NCBI GenBank assembly: GCA_023053575.1
Contig: JAKZAP010000015.1
Span: 11,956,930 to 12,020,929 of the forward strand
DNA length: 64,000 nucleotides
DNA from: Branchinecta lynchi
Lineage: Eukaryota > Arthropoda > Branchiopoda > Anostraca > Branchinectidae
Direction: 5' to 3'
The notes below the pieces were generated by a model. It made no database searches and was not told the origin of the DNA. It saw only the letters and a program-made list of their open reading frames with translations. Position numbers and translations under genes: made by a program. The stretch's first letter is position 1, and the number at the start of each line of letters is the position of its first letter. Below are positions 26,125 through 37,861 of the stretch, piece after piece.

Positions 26125-26470
26125 TTGTTTGCACTGGAAAACCAGAGGAAAAATTTGGGGAATAAATTAGGACTTCCTGGTCCCTATTTCAGCCCGATGT
26201 GTGGTAGTGAGAATGAGAGTTTGATGCATCTGATGTTTGAATGCCGTGAGCTAGATGACCTGCGGATCGAGATTTTGTGTTACTACAATTACAGACGAAG
26301 TGTGGACGAGAAAAGTTACTGGAAGAACGTGGAATATTTGAAGAGACTGGTACGGTTCCTAAAGGCGGCTTTAGCCCACAGAGAAAATTTCTCTTGGGGG
26401 TTTCTCTGGGGGGTTACCACTTTTGCCATCAGGCTTTTTTGCAATAAATTATGTTATGTTATGTTTGTCC
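26125..26470 (+). pseudogene. LINE 3' end with C-terminal CCHC-like knuckle
   Basis: The plus strand encodes GLPGPYFSPMCGSENESLMH then LMFECRELDDLR and SWGFLWGVTTFAIRLF; the first Cys of the usual CxxC is Ser here. The end AATAAATTATGTTATGTTATG marks the 3' tail. Only the last ~120 codons remain. Confidence 0.65.
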
Positions 26471-27020
26471 CAGGGACGGTATTCTCGCGAGTCCCCACGG
26501 ACGGGAAGTAATTCGACGAGCATCACCATCATCAAGTAATAGTGATTCAGTGGTGGTCGATTCTGACAGTTGCTCGTGTTGTTGGTTTTTGAAAAGAGTC
26601 AGCAGGGATTGTTAAAGAGAATTTCTGACAATAATACTGAGCAGACCTATTCTGAGGTACCAGCTAAAACAACAGAAACAAAATAAAAATCAAACGATAC
26701 GTTACAATAATCAGGCCCGTCATTACAGCGCCGCAATGGAAGAAAATACTTATCATCAAATTATATTCTGCTAAGAAACTAACAAATTGCGAAAACTATA
26801 CGCCACAAAAAAAACAAGCCTGATTTTGACATGAGATTAGAGATATTGGTACATAACAGATCCTGATAAAATTGTCAATCTGGTAAGCTCAAAACATACG
26901 ACTGAGAATCCAATTCCTGACGTTTCCAACGCTCGAGAACTCAGAACAGCCTAGGTCCAAGCTCGATGTCAACTCAGTTTCTTGGTAAACCTGAACTGGC
27001 CTCCATCTTGAGGGAGAGCA
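26471..27020. other. No gene; short repeat shared with 37190-37280
   Basis: GGTATTCTCGCGAGTCCCC..ACGGACGGG...CATCACCATCATC recurs at 37200-37285. The rest looks unique. Confidence 0.45.
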
Positions 27021-27322
27021 CCCCGATGAAAAATTTATCTCAAAATAGTACTATGAAATAGTACGAAAAAGTAGCATGCAGTACTACTGATGCTACTACA
27101 TGTTTCTACTTCAAGACTACCGTATTACTGCATACTACTATATGCTACTATTAGCAAGACTGGATGCTACTATGGGAAGACAGGACGCTACTGGATACTA
27201 CTCATTAAGATTGGACCAGTCTGAGGCTCATTAAATGATAGTATTCTTTGCTATTACGTAGTATTACACACAACTTGTTCGTACTACTACCATACGCAGG
27301 CTGCACATTTTTCATCGAGACC
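27021..27322. mobile_element. MITE family B, copy 1
   Basis: About 300 bp with ends CCCGATGAAAAATTTATCTC and the inverse ATTTTTCATCGAG. The interior is unusually rich in TACTA/TAGTA. Copies at 36498 and 48422. Confidence 0.75.
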
Positions 27323-27430
27323 TGTTTAGCAGAACTCGGGTGCTCTGCAAGCGTCCAGTTAGAACGCCCAGATTAGCTTAATTTATTTCGACGGAGAGTG
27401 CCCGCCAGATTAGCTTTTTTCTTTCTTCGA

Positions 27431-27459
27431 GGGGGGGGGAGGTACCCCCCCCCCCCCAT
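27431..27459. repeat. Poly-G / poly-C pair
   Basis: GGGGGGGGGAGG then CCCCCCCCCCCCC form a potential hairpin. Confidence 0.8.
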
Positions 27460-28265
27460 AGCGACGCCCCTGATTCGCTCAGTTTTGTCGGGGTATCCAT
27501 AGTCACTGCATGGAACCAAAGATGGAGGTTCTATTTGATTATTTTATCTTGTCCTGAATTGGAGGCTTTTCTGGAAATCTGATTTCGAGGATGGATATTC
27601 CTCCTGTATTCAAAAGCTAGGACTAATGATGTACCAGGCAAGCGGGGACACAATTCCCAGACACAAACTGCAGGATATCATTTTGAAACAGGATATATCA
27701 CTCTTCTCCTCGTCACTCATTAGTGTCAGGAGAATTGGTTTTTCTATTTTCCTCGGGAAAAAAGTGAGAGGAGAAGAATCCACGTATCAACAGGTCCCCC
27801 TGGCATTTTCCCCTATCAAGGTAGTGCAGACCATTAGGGATAGATCCCGGGAAACAAGAGAATGCGTTCCGGAGATACAAAAACACTCAAAAGTTTGTTG
27901 GTATTGTTTATTTGCTATGGATGGTTTTTGAAAAAAATCGAGATGCCGTTCAGTATTCTACAAAAGTTGTATCACTGAGAGTGGAAATTTTTACAGCGGA
28001 AGTTTTATAGAGGAAGTGGAGACAATTAATCTTCGAAGTTCGGGAACGGAAGGAAATAAATGACATTCGAATACACCAAAATGTTTTTGACTCATATTAG
28101 GGAATTTGTCTTTATCACCCTTAGGGGAATTCTCAGGTATGTTCCGATTGGCTAATGCTGAACCAAGTCAGATCGAAGAACAATGGGCTGAATTCACTTT
28201 CGGTTTTCAAGACAGCAAGGAGTGGATGCGATTTTATCATTTTTATCGATTGGGCTTGGTTCGAA
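27460..28265. other. No recognised gene
   Basis: TTTTGTCGGGGTATCCAT (27487) through ATTTGATTATTT recurs at 48782-48845 beside another MITE B copy, so the MITE lies in a larger repeat. The 27626-27931 ORF has no visible domain. Confidence 0.4.
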
Positions 28266-28319
28266 ACTAGCCAATCAGAATATTCCTCAATATTCCCCAA
28301 GATAATCTGATTGGCTAGT
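28266..28319. repeat. Near-palindrome with CCAAT boxes
   Basis: ACTAGCCAATCAGAATATT pairs with GATAATCTGATTGGCTAGT, mirrored around TCCTCAATATTCC. Confidence 0.8.
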
Positions 28320-28829
28320 ACCCTCGAAAGTTGAACTGATTTCAACTTGGGTGCGAGACTAGCTAGTATCCGAAAGTGGCACCAACATCACTTGCAAACG
28401 GCAGAAATCCAGCTAATTCTCGGTCTCAGAGCGATTTCTGGAAATGGCTGGTATCGAGTATTAGCTAAAACCCGTTGAGGCTCCACTCTTTCTCCGCCCT
28501 TGTTACAAATTATCTCAACAATCAATAAAATTCCCGATTGCCGTTTAATTCAGTTAATTTGTGTCTGTTCGGTTCCATGTTTAATTTCTGTATTTCGTTG
28601 TAAAATTATCGTGATGATGGTAAATTGTTTAGATCTTGTTAGATATTACTGTGTGTTCATTTATTTTCTTCACGTTGCTTATTATTTAACTTCTGCTATT
28701 GTAGGAATTTTTCGATGAACCTTCAAACCTTCAAGAGATCTAATCTCTAGGATAGCTTTAGTTGGGAGAACAAGGCAAGGAGAACAAGGGGCTCTATGCT
28801 CTTAATAATTTACTAAGAAAATTTGTATA

Positions 28830-29035
28830 CAAAACAAATAAGTCAGCTACATTTTATTAGTGCTATGCTCTTAATAATTTACTAAAAAAATTTGTATGCA
28901 TAAGTCAGCTACATTTTATTAGTGCTATATTTCACAAGTTCATTTTCCAACTTGAACGGCTTGAGCCTGAAGAGAACCCTTGCCAACAAGGGCCGAAATA
29001 TATCTCTAATAAAATGTAGCTGAATTATCCGTTTT
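28830..29035 (+). ncRNA. Variant hammerhead repeat
   Basis: Plus-strand core at 28964-29015: GAGC, CTGAAGA, stem II ACCCTT/AAGGG, GAAATATA. Stem I pairing is weakened. The GTCAGCTACATTTTATTAGT arm occurs inverted on the left side, as in other copies. Confidence 0.5.
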
Positions 29036-29183
29036 GCACCGTCAAATATGATTTGAATTCACCTTGGGCTGAAGGAACATCTAAGCGGCTCCAGATAAGA
29101 TAGATAGAGAACTGAGAGTTATGTATACTAGCATTTGCTAAAGTTTAGGGACAAGCCGATCCGATCAAATACAGCAGAAACAT

Positions 29184-29496
29184 CCGTCCATTCCTGAGTG
29201 GTTATAGCGCCGGACTCGCAAGAGAAGGGCCGCTTGTTCGAGTCTCGGTAGTGCCTACTGTTTGGTTTGGGACGGGGGTTAGTGGCGTAACCCTGTAAGA
29301 CAAGCCAAAGTCCACCCAGCTTCAAATGGGTACCTGGAAAATCTGGGGAAGGTGACAGGAAGGGTGTGTGAAAGCATGGGATGGCTGGCCCTCAACCCCT
29401 CACTGCACTTCCTGGCTGAGGGCCGAGAGACGGAGATCACCATCGCCAGCTTTGCCTGTCAAGGCTAGTGCTGATACCTTTACCTTTTACCTTTTT
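29184..29496 (+). mobile_element. tRNA-derived SINE, copy 1
   Basis: An A-box-like TGAGTGGTTATAGCG and B-box-like TTGTTCGAGTCTC head a body with GGGACGGGGGTTAGTGGCG, CAAATGGGTACCTGG, CACTGCACTTCCTGGCTGAG, ending in a (CTTTTAC)n tail. RNA polymerase III promoter is internal. Confidence 0.85.
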
Positions 29497-29705
29497 AAAC
29501 AAAGAAATCGACTTTGTTTTCATCCTGGTCTTGCTTGGACTACGCAAAGGAAGTCAAAAATTTACATTTTGAGGATGGTCAGAGAGAAGGCCGCGCCCTG
29601 TCGGATACAACACGGTTGCGCTCAAGGAAAGGAAAAGCAAATCAAAGCTTGCAATGATTCAATCAGAACGCGGCTCCACATTCACCTAGGAGAATACTCT
29701 ATATG

Positions 29706-30098
29706 ACCAGGGACCCATAAATTTTCTGTAATTACTCGCCATTCAGGGGGCTTGTCAATGAGAGATTTCTGATGCGCTTTTGACCGTGCGTCAGATAGTT
29801 CAGAAAATACCCACGGGGATAAAATACCCGGCTATCCAGATAGACAAAATTTTTCGCAGCTCTTGTGCTGAACTAAGACTATTTCTTTGTAATGGAAGAG
29901 TATCCTGGATCTTTTATCCTCGCTTAGGTACCTGGTGGCATTCTGGCAATTTTGTCTATCTGAGCAAGAACGCATATTCGACCCAAGCGGAATTTTTGGA
30001 AACTAGGTGAGGCTCGGGGATCATAGCAACATAGAAGCATAGGAAACGACAAGCCCTCTGAATGGCGAGTCGTTACAGGAAATTTATGGGTCCCTGGT
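29706..30098. mobile_element. 393-bp DNA transposon relic with ~53-bp TIRs
   Basis: Ends ACCAGGGACCCATAAATTTT and inverse AAATTTATGGGTCCCTGGT; arms extend through ACTCGCCATTCAGGGGGCTTG. ATG flanks both ends (3-bp target duplication). An inner inverted pair GATAGACAAAATT / AATTTTGTCTATC lies within. No transposase. Confidence 0.8.
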
Positions 30099-30299
30099 AT
30101 GACTAAGTCCAAAACGCGCCAGTGATCCTCGGGAAGAACGAGAAAATGTAGCACTAACGACTCAAACTCAACAACTCAATCCTGCATTAACCAACACAGC
30201 GATGTTTGGGAGTAGCTGTGATACCGCTTCTAGCTCTTCTGCTAGGTACAAGGCGATTTTGCATCGGCAAGAGGAGTTGGTCTTCAAGAATATTTGACA

Positions 30300-30690
30300 T
30301 AGCTAACGGAAACAAATCGCGCCAAGCGATTTCAACTTAATTGAAGTTTCAAGTAAATTAAATTTCAAGTTAATTGAAAAGCGAACTTATTCTGTATCAT
30401 TAAATTGCATACATTGAATTATTTAGACTCTGCTAGGCAATTTTTTTTTTATTTTCCACTATCTGCTCTAAAAGTGACGTTCAGAATATACGGCCGTCCC
30501 CACAATGAAAATTCAACCATGACACGGAAATTTTGAATCTCAATACAATTGCGACTTTTCAGTGGCCAGTGGTGAGCTTGATGAAGAAGGCTTAGCGCCT
30601 GAACACATATTTTTCATAAATCTTTTTCGTCAAGCATACAACAGGTATGAGCGCATAGAAGTACCACAATCCTACAGGGCAAATCCCCTG
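30300..30690 (+). repeat. Dispersed repeat C, copy 1 (left part)
   Basis: Shares TTATTTTCCACTATCTGCTC, CCGTCCCCAC, TTTCAGTGGCCAGTGGTGAG with 31681-32090. A HINE-like element inserted after 30690 cuts it; the remainder resumes at 31623. Confidence 0.75.
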
Positions 30691-30694
30691 TTCA

Positions 30695-31622
30695 ACAAGA
30701 CCAATGGTTTCGACGGGATCCAAAAAATCTAATATTTGATCCAGACATTTGGGTCTTGCCTTCCCCAAATCCCGTCTTCACCAGGCTAATCATCACAGAA
30801 AGCCAAGTTCAAATATACCTCTATAAGCCATATCAATTTTGACGACACTGGCCAAAACTTCTTGCTTTACACTTATGCCAAATTTCCGGTTTCGGCCGAA
30901 TTCCGAACTAATTCAGCAAAAAAAGAAAATTCAGAAACAAATTCAGTGTATATCCTTGTCTCTATAAAGAGCATCTAATAAACTTCAAATAAAACTTTAA
31001 CTTATAACAAAAATTCCGGTTACAACCGGATTCCTGACTAATTATATGTCCGGGTAAAAAGTGATTGTCATATACAGACTCAGCGTCTCTTCTTACCTCT
31101 AAATCTGTCTTCGAATCAACTTTAAATAAATAAAACTTTTGCTTTTAACTAATTTTCCGGTTTTGGCCGGATGCCTGACGAACCAGTTGTCAGGGTAGAA
31201 AATACTTTTCCCATAAATATTCAGAACGTCTTATTATCCCTAAATTGAACATTTTATCAACTTCAAATGAAACTTTTACTTTTTACCAACTTTCCGGTTT
31301 TTACCGGTTACTTGTCCGGCGAGAAAATGGTTTTCACTATCGTGTTCAGCATGTCTTCCTACCCCATAACCGACTATCACATAAGCTGTTTACAAATATT
31401 CTGTTTGCCCCTTAATCTGAACCCCCTCCCCACCCTTAAATGCAGGGCTAGAGAGCATATCTACGAACTTGACCTTACCCTTGACCCAAAGAATCCTTAC
31501 ACGAAAGTATGAGAAAAAAATCTCTTTCCCTTCGAGAGTTATCGTGCTAACAGATGGACAGACGGACAACTTTTGCTTCGTCACAGTTATCCCTACACTT
31601 ACATTTTGGGATCCCAAAACTC
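30695..31622 (-). mobile_element. HINE-like element, complete, minus strand
   Basis: 3' end AACAAGACCAATGGTTTCG at 30695, five to six internal units (TTTCCGGTTTxxGCCGGA, spacing about 120-135), a (GACA/GACG) tract and terminal TTTTGGGATCCCAAAA at about 31605-31620. Confidence 0.85.
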
Positions 31623-32090
31623 TTACTCGTGAATAGCGCAGTAACGAAGTCAAGCATTTTCATCGGGTCTTCAGGTCTATTTTAAGTTTAACTGAAAAGC
31701 CCACTTCTTTTTGTGTCATTGAACAGAATGCACTGATTTTTTTGGATTCTGCAAAGGATTTTTTTATTTTCCACGATCTGCTCTAGTTATGACGTTCAGA
31801 ACATATGCGACCGTCCCTACAGGATAAATTTTACTGTGTCGCGGGAAATCTCAATACAAACGCGGTTTTTCAGTGGGCAGTGGTGAGATTGGTGAAAAAT
31901 GTTTAGTAACTGGACAAAAGAAAAATCATAAATCTTTCTCGTAAGGCATACAACACAGATACAAGCGCATAGAGGTACCACAAATCACACGGAAATTCTA
32001 TTATTTAACATTATTCGTGATTAGCGGAACAACGAAGTAACGCATTTTCAGCAGGTCTTCAAGGCAATTTAAGTGAATACATGATGTGTA
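31623..32090 (+). repeat. Dispersed repeat C, end of copy 1 and copy 2
   Basis: CGTGAATAGCGCAGTAACG ends copy 1; copy 2 runs from about 31681. A third copy lies inverted at 61780-62245. 32040-32180 adds a ~75-bp tandem duplication (TAAGTGAATA...GTAACTAGATTGTC). Confidence 0.75.
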
Positions 32091-32179
32091 ACTAGATTGT
32101 CATATCCCGGACCTTTTCGATTAAACCTTAAGTGAATAAGTGATGGGTAACTAGATTGTCTTATCTCAGGCCTCTTCAG

Positions 32180-33367
32180 TTAAGCTTTAAACGACACCTC
32201 ACACTACATAGTGTTTCAGCTAAGATGTTTCGACATAGCTGAATACTTCAAAACTAAACTATGCTTACAGAGAAATATAAAAGGCTTCGGCTGTTTTAAC
32301 CTCTTTTCACACCCCTTGCCCTGGAGGACAAACTTGGCAAAGGTTGCATAACCGATCTTCAGATCGATAAGCTTCTCGGAAACACTGATCGAGACCCTAA
32401 TACGTCACGTACAGAGACAAGCGTGGCAAGCGTTATAATCAGTCTAATGCTAATAGCTAGGGAATATAATTCACTTATGAGTGTAGAATTTCTGGAACGA
32501 GAATGGATGAGAATACTACTTAAATAGAATGAATAACTATCACAAGTACGAGGTATCCTTTAAGTCAAATTATGCTCGCCGACCATGGAAAAGGTTCGGA
32601 CCAAGCCTAAAATGATGGAAACCAAAAGAAATATCAACTACGAAATAATAGCTGCGTTTCTTATGCTCGTGGAAGGACAGGGAACGATGAGGCTGAGCAG
32701 TTTTTTAAGGGGTTTAAGAGAAGCTTGGTGGTTCTTGTTGACGGATATAGTGGATTTGGACCAGGAGTTATGGATTGACACAAAAGAAGGAAGGCTTCCC
32801 TTCTGTGATGCCTAATTTTACATGGCAGCGAGGCTGAAGTAAGAGCAGGGTAGAATAGAATACTATCTGGCGTGTTTAAGTGGTGCTTGACTGCAATCAG
32901 AAATAGACACGACACCGGGATGAAGAAAACGAGGTAAGACTGGAACAGAGAACAGCACCAGAAAAACATAAATGAAAGGAAACGTGGCTTATAGCTATTT
33001 ACGACGGAACTTAAAACAGAAGAAGAAAAAGTTATGTTTCAGCCGATAAGCTACTTGGTTTGTATTCATATAGAGTTCTACAATCTCAGAACCCGGTGTA
33101 ATTGGGAGGCAGAGACCACAGCTGAATGAAAAGTATTTTCAAAGACGATACCGTGTCAGCATATAACATGCATTCCTCTTTTTAATATGATTTCTGAACT
33201 ATGCGAAAGTAGAGTGGTTCAAGTTTACAAGGGGAGGGGGAGGTAGGACATTGTTTACAATAAAACAAGTGGTTCGGGATTAACACGGAAAACTAAGTGT
33301 TCTAACTAGTCCTGTCAACTAAGGGACAAGGCAAATTGACAAATCCTCTTCAACGGCTTCAGGAACA
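32180..33367. other. No recognised gene
   Basis: Unique-looking intronic DNA; the ORFs at 32585-32815 (plus) and 32661-32969 (minus) overlap and have no known domain. Confidence 0.35.
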
Positions 33368-33898
33368 ATGAAAGTGCATTGTGCTTTCCGCCAGTCTGCA
33401 ATATCTGAAGCTTGTAAAAAGATTAGATTTGGATACTCTAAGATTGTGTCAAACCGGTGTAAGTATAACCGAAAGGCTTTGGTCTCTGTGTACTCAGTTT
33501 TTTGCGATTACTCTATACTTTATCTTTCTGCCACTTTTATTCTATTGGAAAAGAGTGACATGTGTAAACTAGGTAGATGTGACTACAAATACTGTAAATA
33601 CCTGCTTTATTTGCCTGTATCGTATCGAAATCACAGAATAATCCGAAAATAAAAAGCTCCCGGTATAAGAGCAAAACTCCAGGAGCTTCATGATAATTTA
33701 TCTGGACAAGCATCTCAACGGCTTACTCTATATCACGGGCTCATACGTCTTTTCTGTTGATTTTGTATCTATTATGTTGAACTAGTGTTTCTTCTTTTGT
33801 TTATTTGTTTTCTTTCTCTTTTTTTGCTCTGCCATCTTCAAACTGTTTTTGCGCAGTGGGTTACAAATGAATTATGATTATTCTTATTATTATTATTG
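33368..33898 (+). pseudogene. LINE fragment with (ATT)n tail
   Basis: The ORF end reads DYKYCKYLLYLPVSYRNHRI, parallel to the FCKFLLGFPxS and AKFLLALPLWSRNRR segments of the other LINE copies. A 3' region follows, ending GGTTACAAATGAATTATG and a TTATTATTATTATTG tail. Confidence 0.6.
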
Positions 33899-34039
33899 TG
33901 CATTGTCTTCACAAGTAGCAGTACAAAATGGGGGCTAGTCTCGACATGGCTTCCTGCCGAGACTCTTCGGACTCGACAGATACTCTACCCTCTTCAGCAG
34001 TGCTATCTACATTAATTCCCCTCAAACAATAACATAAAA

Positions 34040-34150
34040 TAATGAGCGTGTTCCACCCTTCTAACAATAGTAACTATTAGTTACTATTTGCTTACCATAC
34101 TCGGGAGCGTAGTATGCCTAGTAACTACGCATCTCTGTAACGGGGTTGGT
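34040..34150. repeat. Repeat shared with 52436-52640
   Basis: GAGCGTGTTCCACCCTTCTAAC and CTCGGGAGCGTAGTATGCC occur in both places. Confidence 0.6.
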
Positions 34151-34311
34151 CGGAATGACTAAATTATTTTTCAACATATTCTCACCCGTATATTTGTTTT
34201 TGCGGGGAGGGTTGGTTGGATAGTTGCAGTGTGTTTATTTTGCAAGTTTGCGGACTGGGCTCCTTTCTTTCTTTTTTCTTTCTGTTTTTCTTTCCTTTTT
34301 CAAGTAATTTG

Positions 34312-35475
34312 TTTTTGGGATCCCAAAACGTAAGTGGAGGGATACCTATGACATCGCAAAAGTTGTCCGTCTGTCCGTCCGTCCGTCCGTCCGTCCGTCT
34401 GTCCGTCCGTCTGTAAGCACGATAACTCTCGAAGGGAATGAGATATTTTGATGAAACTTGGTGTGAGGGTTCGTTGGGTCGTCGGACCAGTCAAGTTCGT
34501 AGATCGGCTTTGTAGCTCTACATTTAGGGGTGGGGGAGGGGATTCAAATTAAGGGACAAACAAAATGTTTTGAAACAGCTAATGTGATAGTCGATTATGG
34601 GGTAAGAAGACATGCTGAACACGATGGTGAAAACCATTTTGTCATCGGACAAGTAGTTCGCCCGGAATCCGGCCCAAACCGGAAAGTTTGTTGAAAGTAA
34701 AAGTTTTATTTGAAATTGATTAGATGTTCGATTTAGGGGTAGGAAGACACGCTGAAGACGATGGTGAAAACTATTTTCTCGACGGACAAATATTTCGACC
34801 GGAATCCGGCCCAAACCGGAAAGTTTGTCAAAATTAAAAGTTTTATTTGGAGTTGATTAGATGTTCGATTTAGGGCAAGAAGACATGCTGAACACTTATG
34901 TGAAAACAAGTTTCTACCCGGACATGTAGTTCGTCCGGAATCCAGCCAAAACCGGAAAACTGTTGGAAGTCAAAGTTTTATTTCTAGTTGATTAGATAAG
35001 CGATTTAGGGGTAAGAAGAGATGCTGAGTCCCTGTGTGACAATCGTATTTTACCCGGACATATAGTTCGACCGGAATCCGGCTGGAATCGGAAAATTTGT
35101 AATAAGCTAAATTTCTATTTGAAGTTGATTAGATGTTCATTACTGGGGAAAGAAGATACCCTGATTTCGTCTTTGAGCTTTCTTTTTTCGCCGGACAAGT
35201 AGTTCTGGAGTTCGGCCGGAACCGGGAAATTGGCAGAAGGGGCAGGAAGTTTTCGTCAAAACAGATATGACTTATAGGGGTAAACACACATGCTGAATCC
35301 AAATCTGAACCTGGTTTTCTCAGGTGATTAGCTATTTGGCCTTAATCTGTTTCTGAATTTTAATTGTAAAAATGTTCAAGGAGTCTGGCGAAGACTGGAT
35401 CTGGCTAAGACAAGACCCAGTTGTCTGGATCAGATATTGAATTTTTGGGATCCCATCGAAACCTTTGGTCTTGTT
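34312..35475 (+). mobile_element. HINE-like element, complete
   Basis: Starts TTTTTGGGATCCCAAAACG, (GTCC)n at 34365-34415, first unit ends AAACCGGAAAGTTTGTTG, about six internal units, ends GGGATCCCATCGAAACC then TTTGGTCTTGTT. No ORF of its own; ORF-like stretches are repeat shadows. Confidence 0.9.
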
Positions 35476-35912
35476 ATTGTTGTTTTAGGGTTATTTGATC
35501 CCCTACAGGTTTGCCTCTGAGCATTGAAGAGTTGGCAGTTTTTTGGGTTGGAGTAAACCCATTATTCAATTGTGCAAGAATGCTTCACGTTACGGATCAT
35601 TTATAATTAAATTAGCAACGATCTTAGCAACTTCTCACTTTCAACTTTTTCCTTCATGTCATCTTTAAGTTAATTGACTACAGAATTAATGTGTTGTACA
35701 ACAAAACTCGTTATGTTTTTTTTTCTTTTTTTTTACCGATATTACATTTTTTTTTTTCCTGCCACACACTTCTGAGTATTTGAAACGGAAAAAGAAATGT
35801 GTGCCACACACTCGCTCGATCACCAAGTGAAACTTGCGGAAATACCGTTTCGTCAGTTCGTCGCAACGGAGTTCATAACCATTTGCGAACCAGGATTTCT
35901 GACGTTTTAAGA

Positions 35913-36082
35913 TGCGTTTTTTTTATGTAGTTTCGGTGTAGTTTCACTGTAGTTTGACGTACTTTTGTTTTAGTATGAAAGTAAAGTATGTAGAATGGAC
36001 AAATAAAACGGTATACATACTGTACTTCATAACTGAAACAAAAGTACATCAAACTACAGTGAAACTACATCTAAAAAACGCA
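35913..36082. mobile_element. 170-bp foldback MITE
   Basis: GCGTTTTTTTTATGTAGTTTC...CACTGTAGTTTGACGTACTT on the left pairs with AAGTACATCAAACTACAGTG and ACTACATCTAAAAAACGC on the right. It sits about 140 bp from a kinase exon. Confidence 0.8.
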
Positions 36083-36223
36083 GGTTTAGCTTTAATTTAA
36101 TCTACAGTCAAAGCCGAAGGTCTTCAATTTTGCTACGAACGTGGAGAATCGAAATAGAGCTTGCTTATCTTTCCTTTAGAAAATCCTAACTCTCTTTTTT
36201 TGCAAACTAAAAGAGCCACTCAC

Positions 36224-36342
36224 CTTCTCTCTCTTTTTGGACCCCCTCTTTTTAGGAGACTTCCTTAAACTGGACTTGAATGAATCCTTGCTTGGTAACT
36301 TGACTATCCAAGATGGAGGTACAATGGAAGCCGCTTGGGGCC
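36224..36342 (-). CDS. DGKZ/DGKI-like: Diacylglycerol kinase exon: basic linker
   Basis: This 119-nt minus-strand exon has acceptor TTTTGTCTAG and donor GTGAGT. It encodes PQAASIVPPSWIVKLP followed by a Lys/Arg/Ser-rich stretch (SSLRKSPKKRGSKKREK). In zeta/iota kinases the second C1 domain is followed by an IPPTWIL motif and a MARCKS-like basic segment that acts as a nuclear localisation signal and PKC target; position and composition agree. It starts by completing the Gly codon begun in exon 52164-52293 and ends in phase 0, matching exon 20258-20430. The flanking introns are 15,821 and 15,793 bp. Confidence 0.93.
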
Positions 36343-36400
36343 CTAGACAAAATAAATCATAAGAAATGCAAAATATTCAGTTACGGGGTGACGGCTTCGG

Positions 36401-36423
36401 GGGGGGGGGGGGGGAGGGGGGGA
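36401..36423. repeat. Poly-G tract
   Basis: G14 followed by AGGGGGGGAC in the intron directly right of the linker exon. Confidence 0.85.
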
Positions 36424-36497
36424 CGCACTCCAGTCTATTACAAATCACTGAGTTTTGGATACCCTATGTCAAACGCTGGGGATATCTAGCATTTGGC

Positions 36498-36795
36498 ATC
36501 CCGATGAAAAATGTATCTCAAAATAGTACTATGAAGTAGTACGAAAAAGTAGCATGCAGTACTAACGATGCTACTACATGCGTCTACTTCAAAGCTACCG
36601 TGTTACTGCATACTACTATATGCTACTATTAGCAAGACCGGGTGCTACTATCGCAAGACAGGATGTTACTGCATTAGATTGGACCAGTCTGAGGCACGTT
36701 AAATGATAGTATTCTTTGTTATTACATAGTATTACATGCAACTTTTCGTACTACTACCATACTACTACGCAGGCTACAAAGTTTTCATCGGGATA
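36498..36795. mobile_element. MITE family B, copy 2
   Basis: Best-preserved ends: TCCCGATGAAAA and TTTTCATCGGGA. Adjacent ATAGCCTATGCC and AACGCTGGATACC short repeats flank it. Confidence 0.8.
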
Positions 36796-36899
36796 GCCTA
36801 TGCCTAACGCTGGATACCCTATGCCAAACGCTGGATACCTGTTGGTAACCTAACCCTGACCTACCTAGGGAACCGTAGACTGCGGGAGAGACACAGCTT

Positions 36900-37138
36900 G
36901 CCGGATCCTCTTGTTGCTGCGAATAAACTTTTTCTAAGATCAGAAGATCCTTCGAACCATCCTTGGAAGGGTTTTCTGTTCTAGTTTTGGTTCTGTTGTC
37001 GTTGTTGTTGCTCTTTCTTCTTATTTTTGGTGTTATTTCCGTACATTACTTTTTCATTTTTTTTGTATTTATACTTTATCTTTCTCTGTGTCAGTGTGTG
37101 ATGGGTCATAAATAAATTATCATTACGATTATTATAAT
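36900..37138 (+). mobile_element. LINE-like 3' end, plus strand
   Basis: TTCTTTTTCATTTTTTTTG, GATGGGTCATAAATAAATTATC and (ATT)n tail resemble the end of 33368-33898. Coding part not recognisable. Confidence 0.5.
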
Positions 37139-37189
37139 ATAAAGGAGTTCTGATTGGTTGAATTTTTAGCTTCACTCGTATCAGGCGTA

Positions 37190-37285
37190 TTCTCGCCGTT
37201 TTTGTTTTTCCCGGTGACTCACTCCCGTATTCTCGCGAGTCCTCACCGACGGGGAGTGCTCCGATTATCATCACCATCATCGAAA
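37190..37285. repeat. TATTCTCGC repeat shared with 26470
   Basis: TATTCTCGCCGTTTTTG and TATTCTCGCGAGTCCTC plus CATCACCATCATC. Confidence 0.6.
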
Positions 37286-37503
37286 AGGACCCCCTTTCAG
37301 ATTTGGAGGGAAATCAATTTTTACTGGTGTTGGTGCAATGTAAAATTAATTAAAAACAATCAGAATAAACAAAACAAAAAATAAAGTGGATCCAGACTAA
37401 TTTCGTCAACTAAATGTTTTTTTTTAGAACAAAATCCGATTTCGAAGCATTCCCAGTATTCTCGCTGTTTCTGTACGCGGAGTCCGCATGGAGTGACTCC
37501 CTC

Positions 37504-37558
37504 TATTCTCGCCGTTCCCTTCGATTCCCCGAGGAGTCCTCGAGGAACGGCGAGAATA
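37504..37558. repeat. Perfect 15-bp-arm hairpin
   Basis: TATTCTCGCCGTTCC and GGAACGGCGAGAATA flank a loop that itself contains CCCCGAGGAGTCCTCGAGG. Confidence 0.85.
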
Positions 37559-37655
37559 TGCCTATCATGAATATTTACTGGGTTACAGCATTCAGCACCT
37601 GGCATAGTGTATACAGCGTTAGGCATAGGGTATCAACTAATCAGGGGGTTTCCGG

Positions 37656-37770
37656 GGACGTCCGTCCTGGCGGAATGGTTAGCGAGCCAGAACTCCCAGG
37701 AAGGGTGACTGGTTCGAGTCTAGGTTGTGTCTACAGTTTGGTCCATAGGAACAGTGATCCCGCCCGAAGC
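37656..37770 (+). mobile_element. tRNA-like SINE head
   Basis: TGGCGGAATGGTTAGCGAGC (A box) and GGTTCGAGTCT (B box), then the TACAGTTTGGTCC start of the SINE body. Truncated; not a functional tRNA. Confidence 0.65.
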
Positions 37771-37861
37771 AAATCGATCCAACCAGTTCACATCCCCATG
37801 TCACGGAAATTAATAACAATACATAGATAGCATTTTGTATACATAGAAGTCCCTTAAGTGC

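Noticed and set aside
34524..34814. Repeated ORFs reading GRIPxEIxVxRENxFHHRL in several HINE copies
   Set aside because: They arise from the ~136-bp internal unit (length near a multiple of three plus one, broken between copies) and have no start context or conservation beyond the DNA repeat.
37656..37735. Functional tRNA gene
   Set aside because: A and B boxes are present but the sequence continues into the SINE body and does not form a full cloverleaf.
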